DNA from: Bacteroidales bacterium
GTDB taxonomy: Bacteria > Bacteroidota > Bacteroidia > Bacteroidales > PUMT01
Length of the DNA: 45,945 nucleotides
Reading direction: 5' to 3'
Assembly: GCA_007120695.1 (NCBI GenBank)
Contig: SKND01000181.1
Span: 1-45,945, forward strand
Part shown: piece after piece, positions 35,433 through 44,158 of the stretch
How the letters are laid out: each line of letters starts with the position of its first letter
Numbering within the stretch: position 1 is the stretch's first letter
Notes under the pieces: generated by a model
The model's input: the letters and a program-made list of their open reading frames with translations, nothing else
What the model was told of the DNA's origin: nothing
The model's database searches: none
Made by a program: the position numbers and the translations under genes

Positions 35433-36908
35433 ATGACAAAAAAAACTTCAGTTATTATAGGTGCAGGTATCGGGGGACTGGCATCAGGGATCCGGATGGC
35501 AGCCAAAGGTTACAGGGTAATTCTCTTCGAACAGGCATCGCACACGGGCGGAAAGATATCGGAAATCCGTTACCGGGGATTCCGGTTTGACCGGGGACCT
35601 TCTTTGTTGACACTACCTGGATTAATTGATGAATTGTTCTCCCTGTGCGGAGAGAATCCGCGTGAACATTTTAACTACAAAAGACTTGATCTTTCTTGTA
35701 AATATTTTTGGGAGGATGGCTCTGTCGTAAATGCCTGGCAGGATCCGGGGAGGTTTTACCGTGAAGTTAACCAGCAGAGCGGGGTTCCTCCGGCAAAACT
35801 AGAGGGGTTCTTTAAAAAAAGCCGGCAACTCTACGATCTAACAGCAGAATCTTTCCTGTTCAGCTCACTGCACAAGGCAGCAAATTTTAAATCAAAAGCA
35901 TTTATCAGGACAATGCTTAACTCTTTCAGGCTCGATCCCTTCTATACAATGCACAAGAGAAACACTAAGTGGTTTACCGACAAAAGAATTGTCCAGCTAT
36001 TCGACCGTTATGCAACATATAATGGTTCCAACCCATATAAAACACCGGCAACGCTTAACATCATTGCACATCTTGAGCACAGCCTGGGGACATGGTTCCC
36101 GGATAAGGGAATTTACAGTATTCCGGAATCTCTTACAATGCTTGCCAAAAGGATGGGTGTTGAAATCAACCTGAGTACAAAGGTGAACGAGGTCATTCAT
36201 GCAAACGGAACAGTCAGGGGTATCAGGACAGGAAAGAGTTTCATTCCGGCCGACATAGTGGTGAACAATACCGATGTAAACCTGTTTTACAATGAGCTAA
36301 TGCCCTCAGCGAAGGTGCCGCGGCGACTGGAACGGAGTGAAAGGTCAACTTCGGCCCTGATATTTTACTGGGGTATCAATACAACCGAACCAAGGTTAAA
36401 ACTTCACAATATCCTGTTCTCAAATAATTACCGTGATGAGTTCAATCATCTCTTCACCCTGAAGACTATCAGTTCTGATCCTACTGTATATATATATATC
36501 AGCTCCAAATCTGTAAAACAGGATGCACCGGAATCATGTGAAAACTGGTATGTAATGATCAACGCCCCCGAAAACAACGGGCAGGACTGGAATCTGATGA
36601 TCACTGAGGCAAGGCACAATATAGTATCAAAAATCAACCGTATACTGGGTTTGAATATTGAGAATCACATACTCTTTGAAAAGACAGCCAGTCCCCCGAC
36701 AATAGAAAGTGAGACCGGTTCATACAGGGGATCTCTTTATGGAATAAGCTCAAACAGCATGTTTGCGGCTTTCAACCGTCATGCCAACTTCCGGAATAAA
36801 TTCAAAAATCTGTTTTTCTCGGGTGGCAGTGTGCATCCTGGAGGCGGCATGCCCCTCTGCCTGGCGTCGGCAAAGATCATCGATAAGGAGATTATTCCCT
36901 GTCGCTGA
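35433..36908 (+). CDS. crtI: CrtI-type phytoene desaturase (carotenoid FAD oxidoreductase)
   Basis: 491 residues. The FAD Rossmann motif is SVIIGAGIGGLASGIRMAAKGYRVILFEQ with SHTGGKISE (residues about 5-43). FDRGPSLLTLPGLIDELF and the C-terminal FFSGGSVHPGGGMPLCLASAKI are CrtI signatures. The family works at the membrane, introducing double bonds into phytoene or later carotenes. Which step (CrtI, CrtD-like 3,4-desaturation or ketolation) cannot be told by eye. Start: ATG 35433 chosen over TTG 35421. It is followed by a CruF-like gene after 184 bases and opens the pigment cluster. Confidence 0.9.
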   Translation: MTKKTSVIIGAGIGGLASGIRMAAKGYRVILFEQASHTGGKISEIRYRGFRFDRGPSLLTLPGLIDELFSLCGENPREHFNYKRLDLSCKYFWEDGSVVNAWQDPGRFYREVNQQSGVPPAKLEGFFKKSRQLYDLTAESFLFSSLHKAANFKSKAFIRTMLNSFRLDPFYTMHKRNTKWFTDKRIVQLFDRYATYNGSNPYKTPATLNIIAHLEHSLGTWFPDKGIYSIPESLTMLAKRMGVEINLSTKVNEVIHANGTVRGIRTGKSFIPADIVVNNTDVNLFYNELMPSAKVPRRLERSERSTSALIFYWGINTTEPRLKLHNILFSNNYRDEFNHLFTLKTISSDPTVYIYISSKSVKQDAPESCENWYVMINAPENNGQDWNLMITEARHNIVSKINRILGLNIENHILFEKTASPPTIESETGSYRGSLYGISSNSMFAAFNRHANFRNKFKNLFFSGGSVHPGGGMPLCLASAKIIDKEIIPCR

Positions 36909-37092
36909 TATTGCAAATGTGCCCCAGGTGCCATGGTATCAATGCCTGCAATGTAATTTTTTTACCGGTTTGAACAAGATCCTGCAATTTTGGTTTTACA
37001 AATTGTATGACTAACGAAATATAATAAATGATTAAACAAAATTTTCAAATATATTAATCCTCATAATTTAAATAAACCGATATCCATAATTT

Positions 37093-37752
37093 ATGCAGAT
37101 GAGCTTAATATCCAGAATGTCGCAGACCCGAAAAATACTCATAATACTGGTCATATTCTATGCATTTGGAGTATTCTGGCTGTCATTCCCTCCGACAAAA
37201 GGCATAATTGAGACCCTTACTCCTTACACCCTGCTGATGAACTTGTTACTGCTTATGCTCTTCCATAAACCATGGACGGTTAAGCACATAGTTCTTTTTG
37301 CGGTTATTGCAGTATCCGGTTTTCTTGTGGAGGTTGCAGGTGTTCAAAGCGGACTGGTTTTCGGCGACTACCAATATGATCATGTGCTTGGCACAAAAAT
37401 ATTTGGCACACCTCTCATTATTGGGGTCAACTGGCTCATGCTGATCTATTTCGTGTATCACCTGACAGGCAGGACAAAGATAAACAGGTTGCTGCAAATC
37501 ATTGCAGGAGCATTAATGATGGTTACCTATGACATTTTCCTTGAACCCGTTGCCATAAGGATGAACATGTGGAACTGGTCGGACAACCAAATTCCTGTTC
37601 AAAACTATGTTGCATGGTTTTTTATATCCATTGTATTTCTGTCATTGTTGCATATCTTTAAGGTAAAAGCTGAAAACAAGATATCGCGGGGACTTATGGC
37701 TGTGCAGGCCGGGTTCATCCTGTCGCTTAATATAATCTACCGGTTTATATGA
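37093..37752 (+). CDS. CruF-like carotenoid biosynthesis membrane protein (COG2324)
   Basis: 219 residues with about seven membrane helices. The diagnostic regions are FLVEVAGVQSGLVFGDYQYDHVLGTKIFGTPLIIGVNWLM (about 76-115) and MMVTYDIFLEPVAIRMNMWNW, with the conserved acidic residues of the family. Characterised relatives are CruF, a carotenoid 1',2'-hydratase, and bisanhydrobacterioruberin hydratase; they add water across the terminal double bond and create the tertiary hydroxyl that can later carry a sugar. Its stop overlaps the start of the acyltransferase gene (ATGA), so the two are translationally coupled. Confidence 0.88.
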   Translation: MQMSLISRMSQTRKILIILVIFYAFGVFWLSFPPTKGIIETLTPYTLLMNLLLLMLFHKPWTVKHIVLFAVIAVSGFLVEVAGVQSGLVFGDYQYDHVLGTKIFGTPLIIGVNWLMLIYFVYHLTGRTKINRLLQIIAGALMMVTYDIFLEPVAIRMNMWNWSDNQIPVQNYVAWFFISIVFLSLLHIFKVKAENKISRGLMAVQAGFILSLNIIYRFI

Positions 37753-38369
37753 TAAAGGCAGAACATTCATGGTTGCATCAACTGTTTTTCAGAAATTATT
37801 TCCGGTATATCCTGTGGAAAGACTTTCACAGGATGGAAATCACAGGAGAATACTATGACAGGGGGTTGCCGCTTCTGATAATAGGAAATCATATTAGCTG
37901 GTGGGACGGTTTTTTTCCATATGAGCTTAACCGCAGGATATTAAAGAGGCGGTTCCATATATTGATACTGGAGGAACAACTGCAAAGAATCAAATTTTTC
38001 AGAAGACTCGGAGCATTTTCAATTGATCCGGGAAAACGTTCTGCCCTGCAATCGGTCAGCTTCGCTTCGGAAATACTTAAAAGCAAAGACAATATGCTGG
38101 TATTGTTCCCACAGGGAGAGATCCGGTCACAGTACCAGGAAGAGATTATTTTCCGCAAGGGATGGTTCAGGATACTTAAAAACGCCTCCAACCCGGTGCA
38201 TGTCCTTTTCATGGCAAACCTAACAGACTATTTATCTCACAGGAAACCAAAACTCAGCATGTACCTGGAAAGTTATAGTAAAACAGATAACTTTGTTTTC
38301 GATGACCTTTGCAAAAGCTACAACGGTTTCTATCAAAGATGTCTTGAAAATCAAAAACGGCGTCAATGA
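37749..38369 (+). CDS. PlsC-type acyltransferase in the carotenoid cluster
   Basis: 206 residues. The catalytic NHISWWDGF (Hx4D, about 48-56) and a later LFPQGEIRS (about 119-127) with the family Pro-Gly-Glu are those of lysophospholipid acyltransferases. Within a gene set of CrtI, CruF-like and GT2 proteins it is more likely to acylate the sugar of a glycosylated carotenoid, as CruD does in Chlorobaculum, than to make phosphatidate; that is inference from context. It overlaps both neighbours by 4 bases. It has no clear N-terminal membrane span and is probably membrane associated. Confidence 0.85.
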   Translation: MIKAEHSWLHQLFFRNYFRYILWKDFHRMEITGEYYDRGLPLLIIGNHISWWDGFFPYELNRRILKRRFHILILEEQLQRIKFFRRLGAFSIDPGKRSALQSVSFASEILKSKDNMLVLFPQGEIRSQYQEEIIFRKGWFRILKNASNPVHVLFMANLTDYLSHRKPKLSMYLESYSKTDNFVFDDLCKSYNGFYQRCLENQKRRQ

Positions 38370-39502
38370 CCTGGCTGGCCTACTTCATATTGGGATCACA
38401 GTTACTGCGCTTTCTCGTAAGCCTTTCAAACCTGATCACTATTCAGTGGCTTAAGAAGGCAGATACTGATCAGACAGAAAAAACGGCACTCTCGCCGCAG
38501 GTTTCTGTTCTGATCCCTGCCCGTAATGAAGAAGACAAAATAGATAAACTGCTTAATGACCTGCTGAGACAGGATTATAAAAACTTTGAAGTGTTGGTCT
38601 ATGACGACCTTTCTGACGACAAAACGGTAACAAAAGTAAAAGAATTCATCGGACAAAGCAGCAGGATAGGGCTTCTGAAGGGTTCTTCACTTCCGGCCGG
38701 ATGGCTTGGCAAGAATTATGCATGCCACAGGCTTTCACTTGAAGCCAAAGGTGAATTTCTTCTTTTCCTGGATGCCGATGTGAGGGCACAACCTTCATTG
38801 ATCAAAAACAGCCTTGCCCATATGCAGAAGCACCGACTCGACCTGCTCTCAATCTTCTCCAAACAGGTTATGAAAACATTCGGAGAGAAAATAACCGTTC
38901 CTGTCATGAACTGGGTTCTGACCGGGTTATTACCATTGATACTAACCAGGATATCATCATGGCCCTCTTTCTCTGCCGCAAATGGCCAGTTTATGCTCTT
39001 CAGGGCCGATGTATACCACAGGTATGGCTTCCACAGCATGATCAAAGGAGAGATAGTGGAGGATATAGAAATATTCAGGCAGATGAAAAAAACCGGACTC
39101 CGTACTCATACAATCCTGAGCAATGGCGATATAACCTGCCGGATGTACGGATCATGGAGTGATGCCATAAAAGGATTCTCCCGGAATGTTACCGAATTTT
39201 TTGGCGGACATACAATTGTTGCAGTCCTGTTTGCATTGTTAACCACCCTCGGGTTCATCCCGGTTATTCTTTATCTGCCTCCGGAGGCAGTCCTTGCGTT
39301 TTTTACATTGCTGGTTTTTCACAGAACACTAATTTCGGGTTTAAGCCGTCAGCCTGTACTGCAAAACCTTTTGCTTGCGCCGCTGCAGCAATTCTCATTC
39401 TGCACAATGATCGCAGCCGCAATATGCAACAGGGCGAGACATACAATGACCTGGAAAGGAAGGGTAATTTACGGTGCAACTACCAAAACACGGGTTATAT
39501 GA
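38366..39502 (+). CDS. Family 2 glycosyltransferase, CruC-like
   Basis: 378 residues. An N-terminal hydrophobic helix (about 3-25) precedes a GT-A domain: PQVSVLIPARNEEDKIDKLL (about 44-63), VLVYDDLSDDKT, the donor-site FLLFLDADVRA, and GEIVEDIEIFRQMKKTG with the acceptor-side acidic motif. Two or three C-terminal membrane helices follow. CruC of Chlorobaculum and CrtQ of Staphylococcus are GT2 enzymes of this type that glycosylate carotenoids. The gene is chained by ATGA overlaps to the acyltransferase before and the TPR gene after. The sugar is unknown. Confidence 0.87.
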   Translation: MTWLAYFILGSQLLRFLVSLSNLITIQWLKKADTDQTEKTALSPQVSVLIPARNEEDKIDKLLNDLLRQDYKNFEVLVYDDLSDDKTVTKVKEFIGQSSRIGLLKGSSLPAGWLGKNYACHRLSLEAKGEFLLFLDADVRAQPSLIKNSLAHMQKHRLDLLSIFSKQVMKTFGEKITVPVMNWVLTGLLPLILTRISSWPSFSAANGQFMLFRADVYHRYGFHSMIKGEIVEDIEIFRQMKKTGLRTHTILSNGDITCRMYGSWSDAIKGFSRNVTEFFGGHTIVAVLFALLTTLGFIPVILYLPPEAVLAFFTLLVFHRTLISGLSRQPVLQNLLLAPLQQFSFCTMIAAAICNRARHTMTWKGRVIYGATTKTRVI

Positions 39503-40377
39503 ATAAGTCAGAAGAATCAGGCACAATAACAGTTATTGCTCATAAAACAGGACTTATCGGTGAAGAAAAAACAAAACCTTCATTTTTAAGCGCCGGCCCC
39601 CCTCAAGCAAACATTTTGCCAAATATCCTGCAACCACAGATCAGGAATTATCTTCTGAGCCTTCTTTTAATGCTGTCAGTAACAGGTCTATCAACATCGG
39701 TTCACGCAGCCGGGCCCCGGGAAATGATATACCGTGCATTTGTTGAAGAGAAGATGGAAATGTGGGTCGAAGCGATAAACATCCTGGAAAAAGAATACAG
39801 CAGAACCGGAGGCACTGACCTGCTTTATGAGCTTACCCTGGCAAGGTATGGATATATAGGTTACAGCCTGGGGATTGACAACAGGTCAGAGGCCAGAAAA
39901 CATATAGGACTTGCCGAAGAGACAATTGACATTCTTACTGCAACACCCGGATATGAATCTTCGGCCTACGCTCTTCAGGCCGCACTTTATGCATTCCGGA
40001 TCTCTATGGCTCCGTGGAGGGCTCTGTTTTGGGGACAAAGGAGCATGAACCTTATTGACAAGGCTATTGAAACAGACCCAAACAACCCCTCCGCATGGAT
40101 AGAGCATGGCAACGCCATGTTTTATGCACCTTCTGCACTTGGCGGATCAAAGGAGGAGGCTGTAAAAAGCTATAGCCGGGCAATAAGGCTGATGGAAGAA
40201 GAGATGTTGGATATTCACAGGTGGCTGTATCTCAATACCCTGGTAAGCCTGGCCAAAAGCTACCGCGAAACAGATAACCGCCCGATGTCGCTGATCACCT
40301 ACCGGAAGGCACTTGAGTTTGAACCTGATTTCAAGTGGGTTAAAGACGATCTGCTACCTGAGCTTTTAAATGAGTGA
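39499..40377 (+). CDS. Exported TPR protein coupled to the carotenoid cluster, function unknown
   Basis: 292 residues from the ATG that overlaps the glycosyltransferase stop (ATGA at 39499-39502). An earlier in-frame ATG at 39424 lies inside the previous gene and is less likely. A hydrophobic signal (NYLLSLLLMLSVTGLSTSVHAA) begins only around residue 50, so either the N-terminal extension is cytoplasmic or translation starts further in. The exported part is helical with TPR-like units (MWVEAINILEKEYSR, AIETDPNNPSAWIEHGNAM, MSLITYRKALEFEPDFKWVKDDL). This resembles a periplasmic TPR scaffold. I do not recognise a named family. It is the last gene of the operon. Confidence 0.75.
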   Translation: MNKSEESGTITVIAHKTGLIGEEKTKPSFLSAGPPQANILPNILQPQIRNYLLSLLLMLSVTGLSTSVHAAGPREMIYRAFVEEKMEMWVEAINILEKEYSRTGGTDLLYELTLARYGYIGYSLGIDNRSEARKHIGLAEETIDILTATPGYESSAYALQAALYAFRISMAPWRALFWGQRSMNLIDKAIETDPNNPSAWIEHGNAMFYAPSALGGSKEEAVKSYSRAIRLMEEEMLDIHRWLYLNTLVSLAKSYRETDNRPMSLITYRKALEFEPDFKWVKDDLLPELLNE

Positions 40378-40394
40378 CCAGCCTTATATATAGA

Positions 40395-41720
40395 TTACGG
40401 CCTTTTGTGTGGTATTTTAAGATAGAATGCCGAACCCTGGCCTGGTTTTGATACAACCCGGATACTTCCACCCAGCATCTCAATATATTCCTTTGCAATC
40501 GAAAGTCCCAGACCAGTTCCGCTGTACCTTCGGCTGTCAAGAACCTCAACCTGCCGGAAACGTTTGAAGATTTCATCGTGCATATCTTCAGGTATACCAA
40601 TTCCCGAATCTTTCACATAAAATTCAAGGTCGTCACCTTTTTTCCTGTACCCGAATTCAATCTTTCCGTTCTCCGTAAACTTAACTGAATTGCATATAAG
40701 ATTATTCAGGGCCTGGTTCAGTTTGGATTTATCAGTCATAATCCATGCTTCAGCATCAGGCATCCTGGCTTTGAACGTGAGGGTATTCCCCCTGTCGCCG
40801 GCTCTTTTCAGAAATCTGCCATGCAATACTTCTAATATGTAGTTAGCGTTGGCCTGACAGATTTCGGCTCTGGCCTGCCCGCTCTCAATTGCTGCTACAT
40901 CGATAATATCGGCAATAATGGACAGGAGATAATCACTGCTTTCCATTATAATGTTCGCAAATGACTCCTTTCTCTCATTTGATAATTGCGAATCTGACAA
41001 AAAAGCACAAAATCCGGTAATAGCGTTAAGAGGAGTCCTTATTTCATGAGAAATGTTGTTGAGAAAAGAGGTTTTCAGCCGGTCACTCTCTTCGGCTTTC
41101 ATCTCTGCCATTTTTCTTTCCGTAATATCGGTAATTGTTCCTATATAACCTGTAAATTCCCCGTCATTATTGAATTCCGGAACAGTATTTCCTATTACCC
41201 ATGCAACAGTTCCGTCCTTCCGTATAAAACGGTATTCAGCATATGAACCGCTCATTGTTAAAACGGCATTTTGCCAGTTTCTTGTCAGCGAAGCAATGTC
41301 ATCAGGATGAACAGCTTTCAGCCAGCCATTGCCCAGGGCCTCTTCAAATTTAATTTGAGTGATCTTACACCAGTAAGGATTTACATAAACTGTATTTCCA
41401 CGGGTATCGGCATTAAAAATACCAACAGGTGCTGTTTTGGCAAGAACCGAATACTTTTTTTCACTTGCCTCCAACTCCTCAATCCTCTTTTTGAGAGCTT
41501 TGTTTTCAGCTTTCAATCCCTCTGTAAGATTCTTGTCATCAGACTGCTGCTTCCCGTAACGGACTGAATATTTATCACCATGATTTTTCGTGCCATCTGT
41601 GGTGGCACTCTTATTGAAAGCGGGTCTGTTTTTCAAATTTCTCAGTATATCGGTAAACGTAATTATTTTTACGCAAACGACCCGGATTTGTTTCAACTTT
41701 CGCCTTTTTCCTTGTTTCAT
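40395..41720 (-). CDS. Soluble PAS-domain sensor histidine kinase
   Basis: 441 residues with no membrane helix. A short basic N-terminus leads to a coiled coil (about 62-90), a PAS domain with PAC (about 88-208, TAPVGIFNADTRGNTVYVN, FIRKDGTVAWVIGN, YIGTITDITERK), the HisKA helix with phospho-His in SFLNNISHEIRTPLNAI (about 226), and a HATPase domain with N box NQALNNLICNSVKFT, DSGIGIPEDM and YSGTGLGLSIAKEY. All catalytic motifs are present. Its signal is cytoplasmic and unknown. No response regulator gene is adjacent, so it is an orphan kinase. The ATG at 41718-41720 is used; the preceding TTG is possible. Confidence 0.92.
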   Translation of the reverse strand: MKQGKRRKLKQIRVVCVKIITFTDILRNLKNRPAFNKSATTDGTKNHGDKYSVRYGKQQSDDKNLTEGLKAENKALKKRIEELEASEKKYSVLAKTAPVGIFNADTRGNTVYVNPYWCKITQIKFEEALGNGWLKAVHPDDIASLTRNWQNAVLTMSGSYAEYRFIRKDGTVAWVIGNTVPEFNNDGEFTGYIGTITDITERKMAEMKAEESDRLKTSFLNNISHEIRTPLNAITGFCAFLSDSQLSNERKESFANIIMESSDYLLSIIADIIDVAAIESGQARAEICQANANYILEVLHGRFLKRAGDRGNTLTFKARMPDAEAWIMTDKSKLNQALNNLICNSVKFTENGKIEFGYRKKGDDLEFYVKDSGIGIPEDMHDEIFKRFRQVEVLDSRRYSGTGLGLSIAKEYIEMLGGSIRVVSKPGQGSAFYLKIPHKRP

Positions 41721-41799
41721 CAAACCGGTAATAAATACAATCAGGCATAAGATCTTTAATGGTGCCTGTGGAAAAAGTAACCCGGATACTCCCGGGATC

Positions 41800-44034
41800 C
41801 TACCTGTTCCTTCTGAAGATCCTCCTGATCATTGATCGTCTGCGGGGTCTGGTATCTCTCTCTTCTTCCTCGAAAGAGAAATCATCTCTTTGGAAACGTT
41901 CAAAAAACCTGTCCAGAAAAGATGGTTCGCGGTAATCGGGACAATCCAGTGATCTTTCAAGATCAAAGGGAAGCTCCGGAAACGGTTGTGACCATTGACC
42001 TGCCAATGAACGGTCACGCTGTGCTGATCGCAACGTTAATGCCACAAGTGGTAATGCGAGTGCACTTCCCGAGCCGTTTGATCCGGTGTTAAAATGAACA
42101 GCACGGGTTGATGCACCAACCCTGGTTACCATCACAACAGACGGATTGAATGAGGCAAACCATGCATCGGAATAATTCTGGGATGTACCGGTTTTCCCTG
42201 CCAACGGAAGTGTTACCCCATAAGCATACCGCAATGAAGCTCCCGTACCTTCGTCCACAGCCTTTTCAAGCATGGCGCCCATCAACATAGCCGACCACCC
42301 CGACATTATGCGGTCCCTCCTTAATCCCTGATCTCTGCTAAATATTATCTCGCCGTCGGAAGTTGTTATTGACACAATGCTGTAAGGATTGATTCTATAA
42401 CCACCATTTGCAAATGCAGAATAGGCCATTGCGGTTTCAAGCAGATTTGCTTCTGCAGTGCCAAGAGCAAGTGAAGGGGAGTTATTCAGTGAAAAGGTAA
42501 AACCCATAGCTTTCCAGAATTCTTCAACCGCTTCAAAACCCACTTCTTCATACAGGTGGTAAGTGGGTACGTTCATCGAAAGTGAAAGTGCTCCAGCCAG
42601 TGAATACTGGCCCCCGTAAGCATGGTCATAGTTAACCGGACTCCAGTTTTCGTACTCGCCGAGAACAATTGAATCATTATCAAAATACCGGCAGGGACCA
42701 ATACCCTGTTCCAGTGCGGTGGCATAGAGTATGGGCTTAAAGGCAGAAGCCATCTGCCGGCGGGCCAGAACCTGGTCAAATGGCTGGGTGTGATGATCAA
42801 TGCCCCCGACCCAGCATTTGATAGCTCCGGATGCCGGATCAATTGCCAGCAGTCCTGCATGGAGCAATGTCAGAGCCTGCCTCAGGCTGTCCATAACAGT
42901 GACTGATTTGTTGTAAGAACCACTCCAGTCGAATATCCTCATAAAAATTGTGTCATCCAATCGCCCGGCAAGGTTCAAACGACTTGCCTCCCGCTGAGCT
43001 ATCTCTGAAAGCCACCTCTCCCCTGCTCCGGAGCCATACTGTTGACTCAACCTTTGCTGCATTGAAGGCAAATGACTGTGAAATGAATTGACAGCATAAT
43101 TCTGGAGTCTCAGATTCAATGTAGTATTTATAATCAGGCCGTCCTCTTCCAGGTTCCATTCTGTAACGGTTTCTTCGTTTAACCCGGAAAGGATCTCTTC
43201 AGCCTCCTTTCTTACCTGAACAAGAAAATACCCGGCAGGATTAACTGCCTCAAGATTCCGGTAATCCAGGGCAAGGGGCAGCAAAGAAAGAGAATCTGCT
43301 GCATTTTTTTCAATAAATTCATATTTTTCCATTTGACTAAACACTACATTTCTGCGTGTAAAGGCGTTTTCAGGATAGAGCCGGGGATTATAGAAGGTAT
43401 TGGCCTTCAGCATCCCTATAAGTACCGCCGATTCGTCAAGGCTGAGTTGATCAACTTGTTTGTTGTAATACCGCCGGGAGGCAGCCTCGATGCCATAAAC
43501 ATTCTCGCCGAACGAAACGGTGTTCAGGTACAGTGTAAGTATCTCTTCCTTGCTGAATGTCCTCTCCAGGCGGTATGCCAGTAGTATCTCCTTTATTTTG
43601 TTAACAGGAAGTGACAGAAAACCGAAATCCTCCCTGCCGTAAATATTTTTGGCAAGCTGCTGCGATATTGTGCTCCCTCCCCCGGAAGCAGGATCATTAA
43701 GGATTACCGACCTGATAGCTACCCTTAACATACTCCTGATGTCAATTCCGTTATGCTTATAGAACCGTACATCTTCAGTTGCTATAAGGGCTTCTACAAG
43801 ATAACCTGGGATTTGCCGGTAATTAACATTTGTACGGTTTTTGTAGAAGAACCTGCCGGCTATCTCCCCCTCCTCAGAAATTACCAGTGAGGCCGTGGCA
43901 CCCCTGTAACTTTGCAGCTCCTCACTTTTCTGCAAACGACCGAATGCTCCCCAGTAAACCGCAAGAACAAACAGACAGGTCAGAACCACTGCCGCAAGAA
44001 AAGAAATTGCTATGACCAATCCCGCCTTTTTCAT
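41800..44034 (-). CDS. Class A penicillin-binding protein (PBP1A-like)
   Basis: 744 residues. A transmembrane anchor (about 5-28) precedes a GT51 transglycosylase domain with E87 in ATEDVRFYKHNGID and GGSTISQQLAKN (118-130). The transpeptidase domain carries the nucleophile S430 in ASAFKP (SxxK), S486-M-N488 (SxN) and KTGTS at 614. All are intact, so both glycan polymerisation and cross-linking should work. It acts in the inner membrane facing the periplasm. The C-terminal tail is unusually basic and Arg-rich (RPRRRSMIRRIFRRNR). It lies 124 bases after purL on the same strand. Confidence 0.95.
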   Translation of the reverse strand: MKKAGLVIAISFLAAVVLTCLFVLAVYWGAFGRLQKSEELQSYRGATASLVISEEGEIAGRFFYKNRTNVNYRQIPGYLVEALIATEDVRFYKHNGIDIRSMLRVAIRSVILNDPASGGGSTISQQLAKNIYGREDFGFLSLPVNKIKEILLAYRLERTFSKEEILTLYLNTVSFGENVYGIEAASRRYYNKQVDQLSLDESAVLIGMLKANTFYNPRLYPENAFTRRNVVFSQMEKYEFIEKNAADSLSLLPLALDYRNLEAVNPAGYFLVQVRKEAEEILSGLNEETVTEWNLEEDGLIINTTLNLRLQNYAVNSFHSHLPSMQQRLSQQYGSGAGERWLSEIAQREASRLNLAGRLDDTIFMRIFDWSGSYNKSVTVMDSLRQALTLLHAGLLAIDPASGAIKCWVGGIDHHTQPFDQVLARRQMASAFKPILYATALEQGIGPCRYFDNDSIVLGEYENWSPVNYDHAYGGQYSLAGALSLSMNVPTYHLYEEVGFEAVEEFWKAMGFTFSLNNSPSLALGTAEANLLETAMAYSAFANGGYRINPYSIVSITTSDGEIIFSRDQGLRRDRIMSGWSAMLMGAMLEKAVDEGTGASLRYAYGVTLPLAGKTGTSQNYSDAWFASFNPSVVMVTRVGASTRAVHFNTGSNGSGSALALPLVALTLRSAQRDRSLAGQWSQPFPELPFDLERSLDCPDYREPSFLDRFFERFQRDDFSFEEEERDTRPRRRSMIRRIFRRNR

Positions 44035-44133
44035 TTTGCCTTCACGTAATCAATAAGAAACGTTGCGAGTACTCAAAAAGTACCCGGGATTTTCCGGAAA
44101 ATTATCCTCCCCTTATCTACAGCCTAATGACTG

Positions 44134-44151
44134 CCATAAGGCATCTTATGG
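44134..44151. other. Hairpin just after the purL stop
   Basis: CCATAAG-GCAT-CTTATGG is a perfect 7-bp stem with a 4-base loop, 8 bases past the purL stop codon. No T run follows on the minus strand, so it is more likely an RNA 3'-end stabiliser or a weak terminator than a classical one. Confidence 0.35.
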
Positions 44152-44158
44152 TAAGTGC

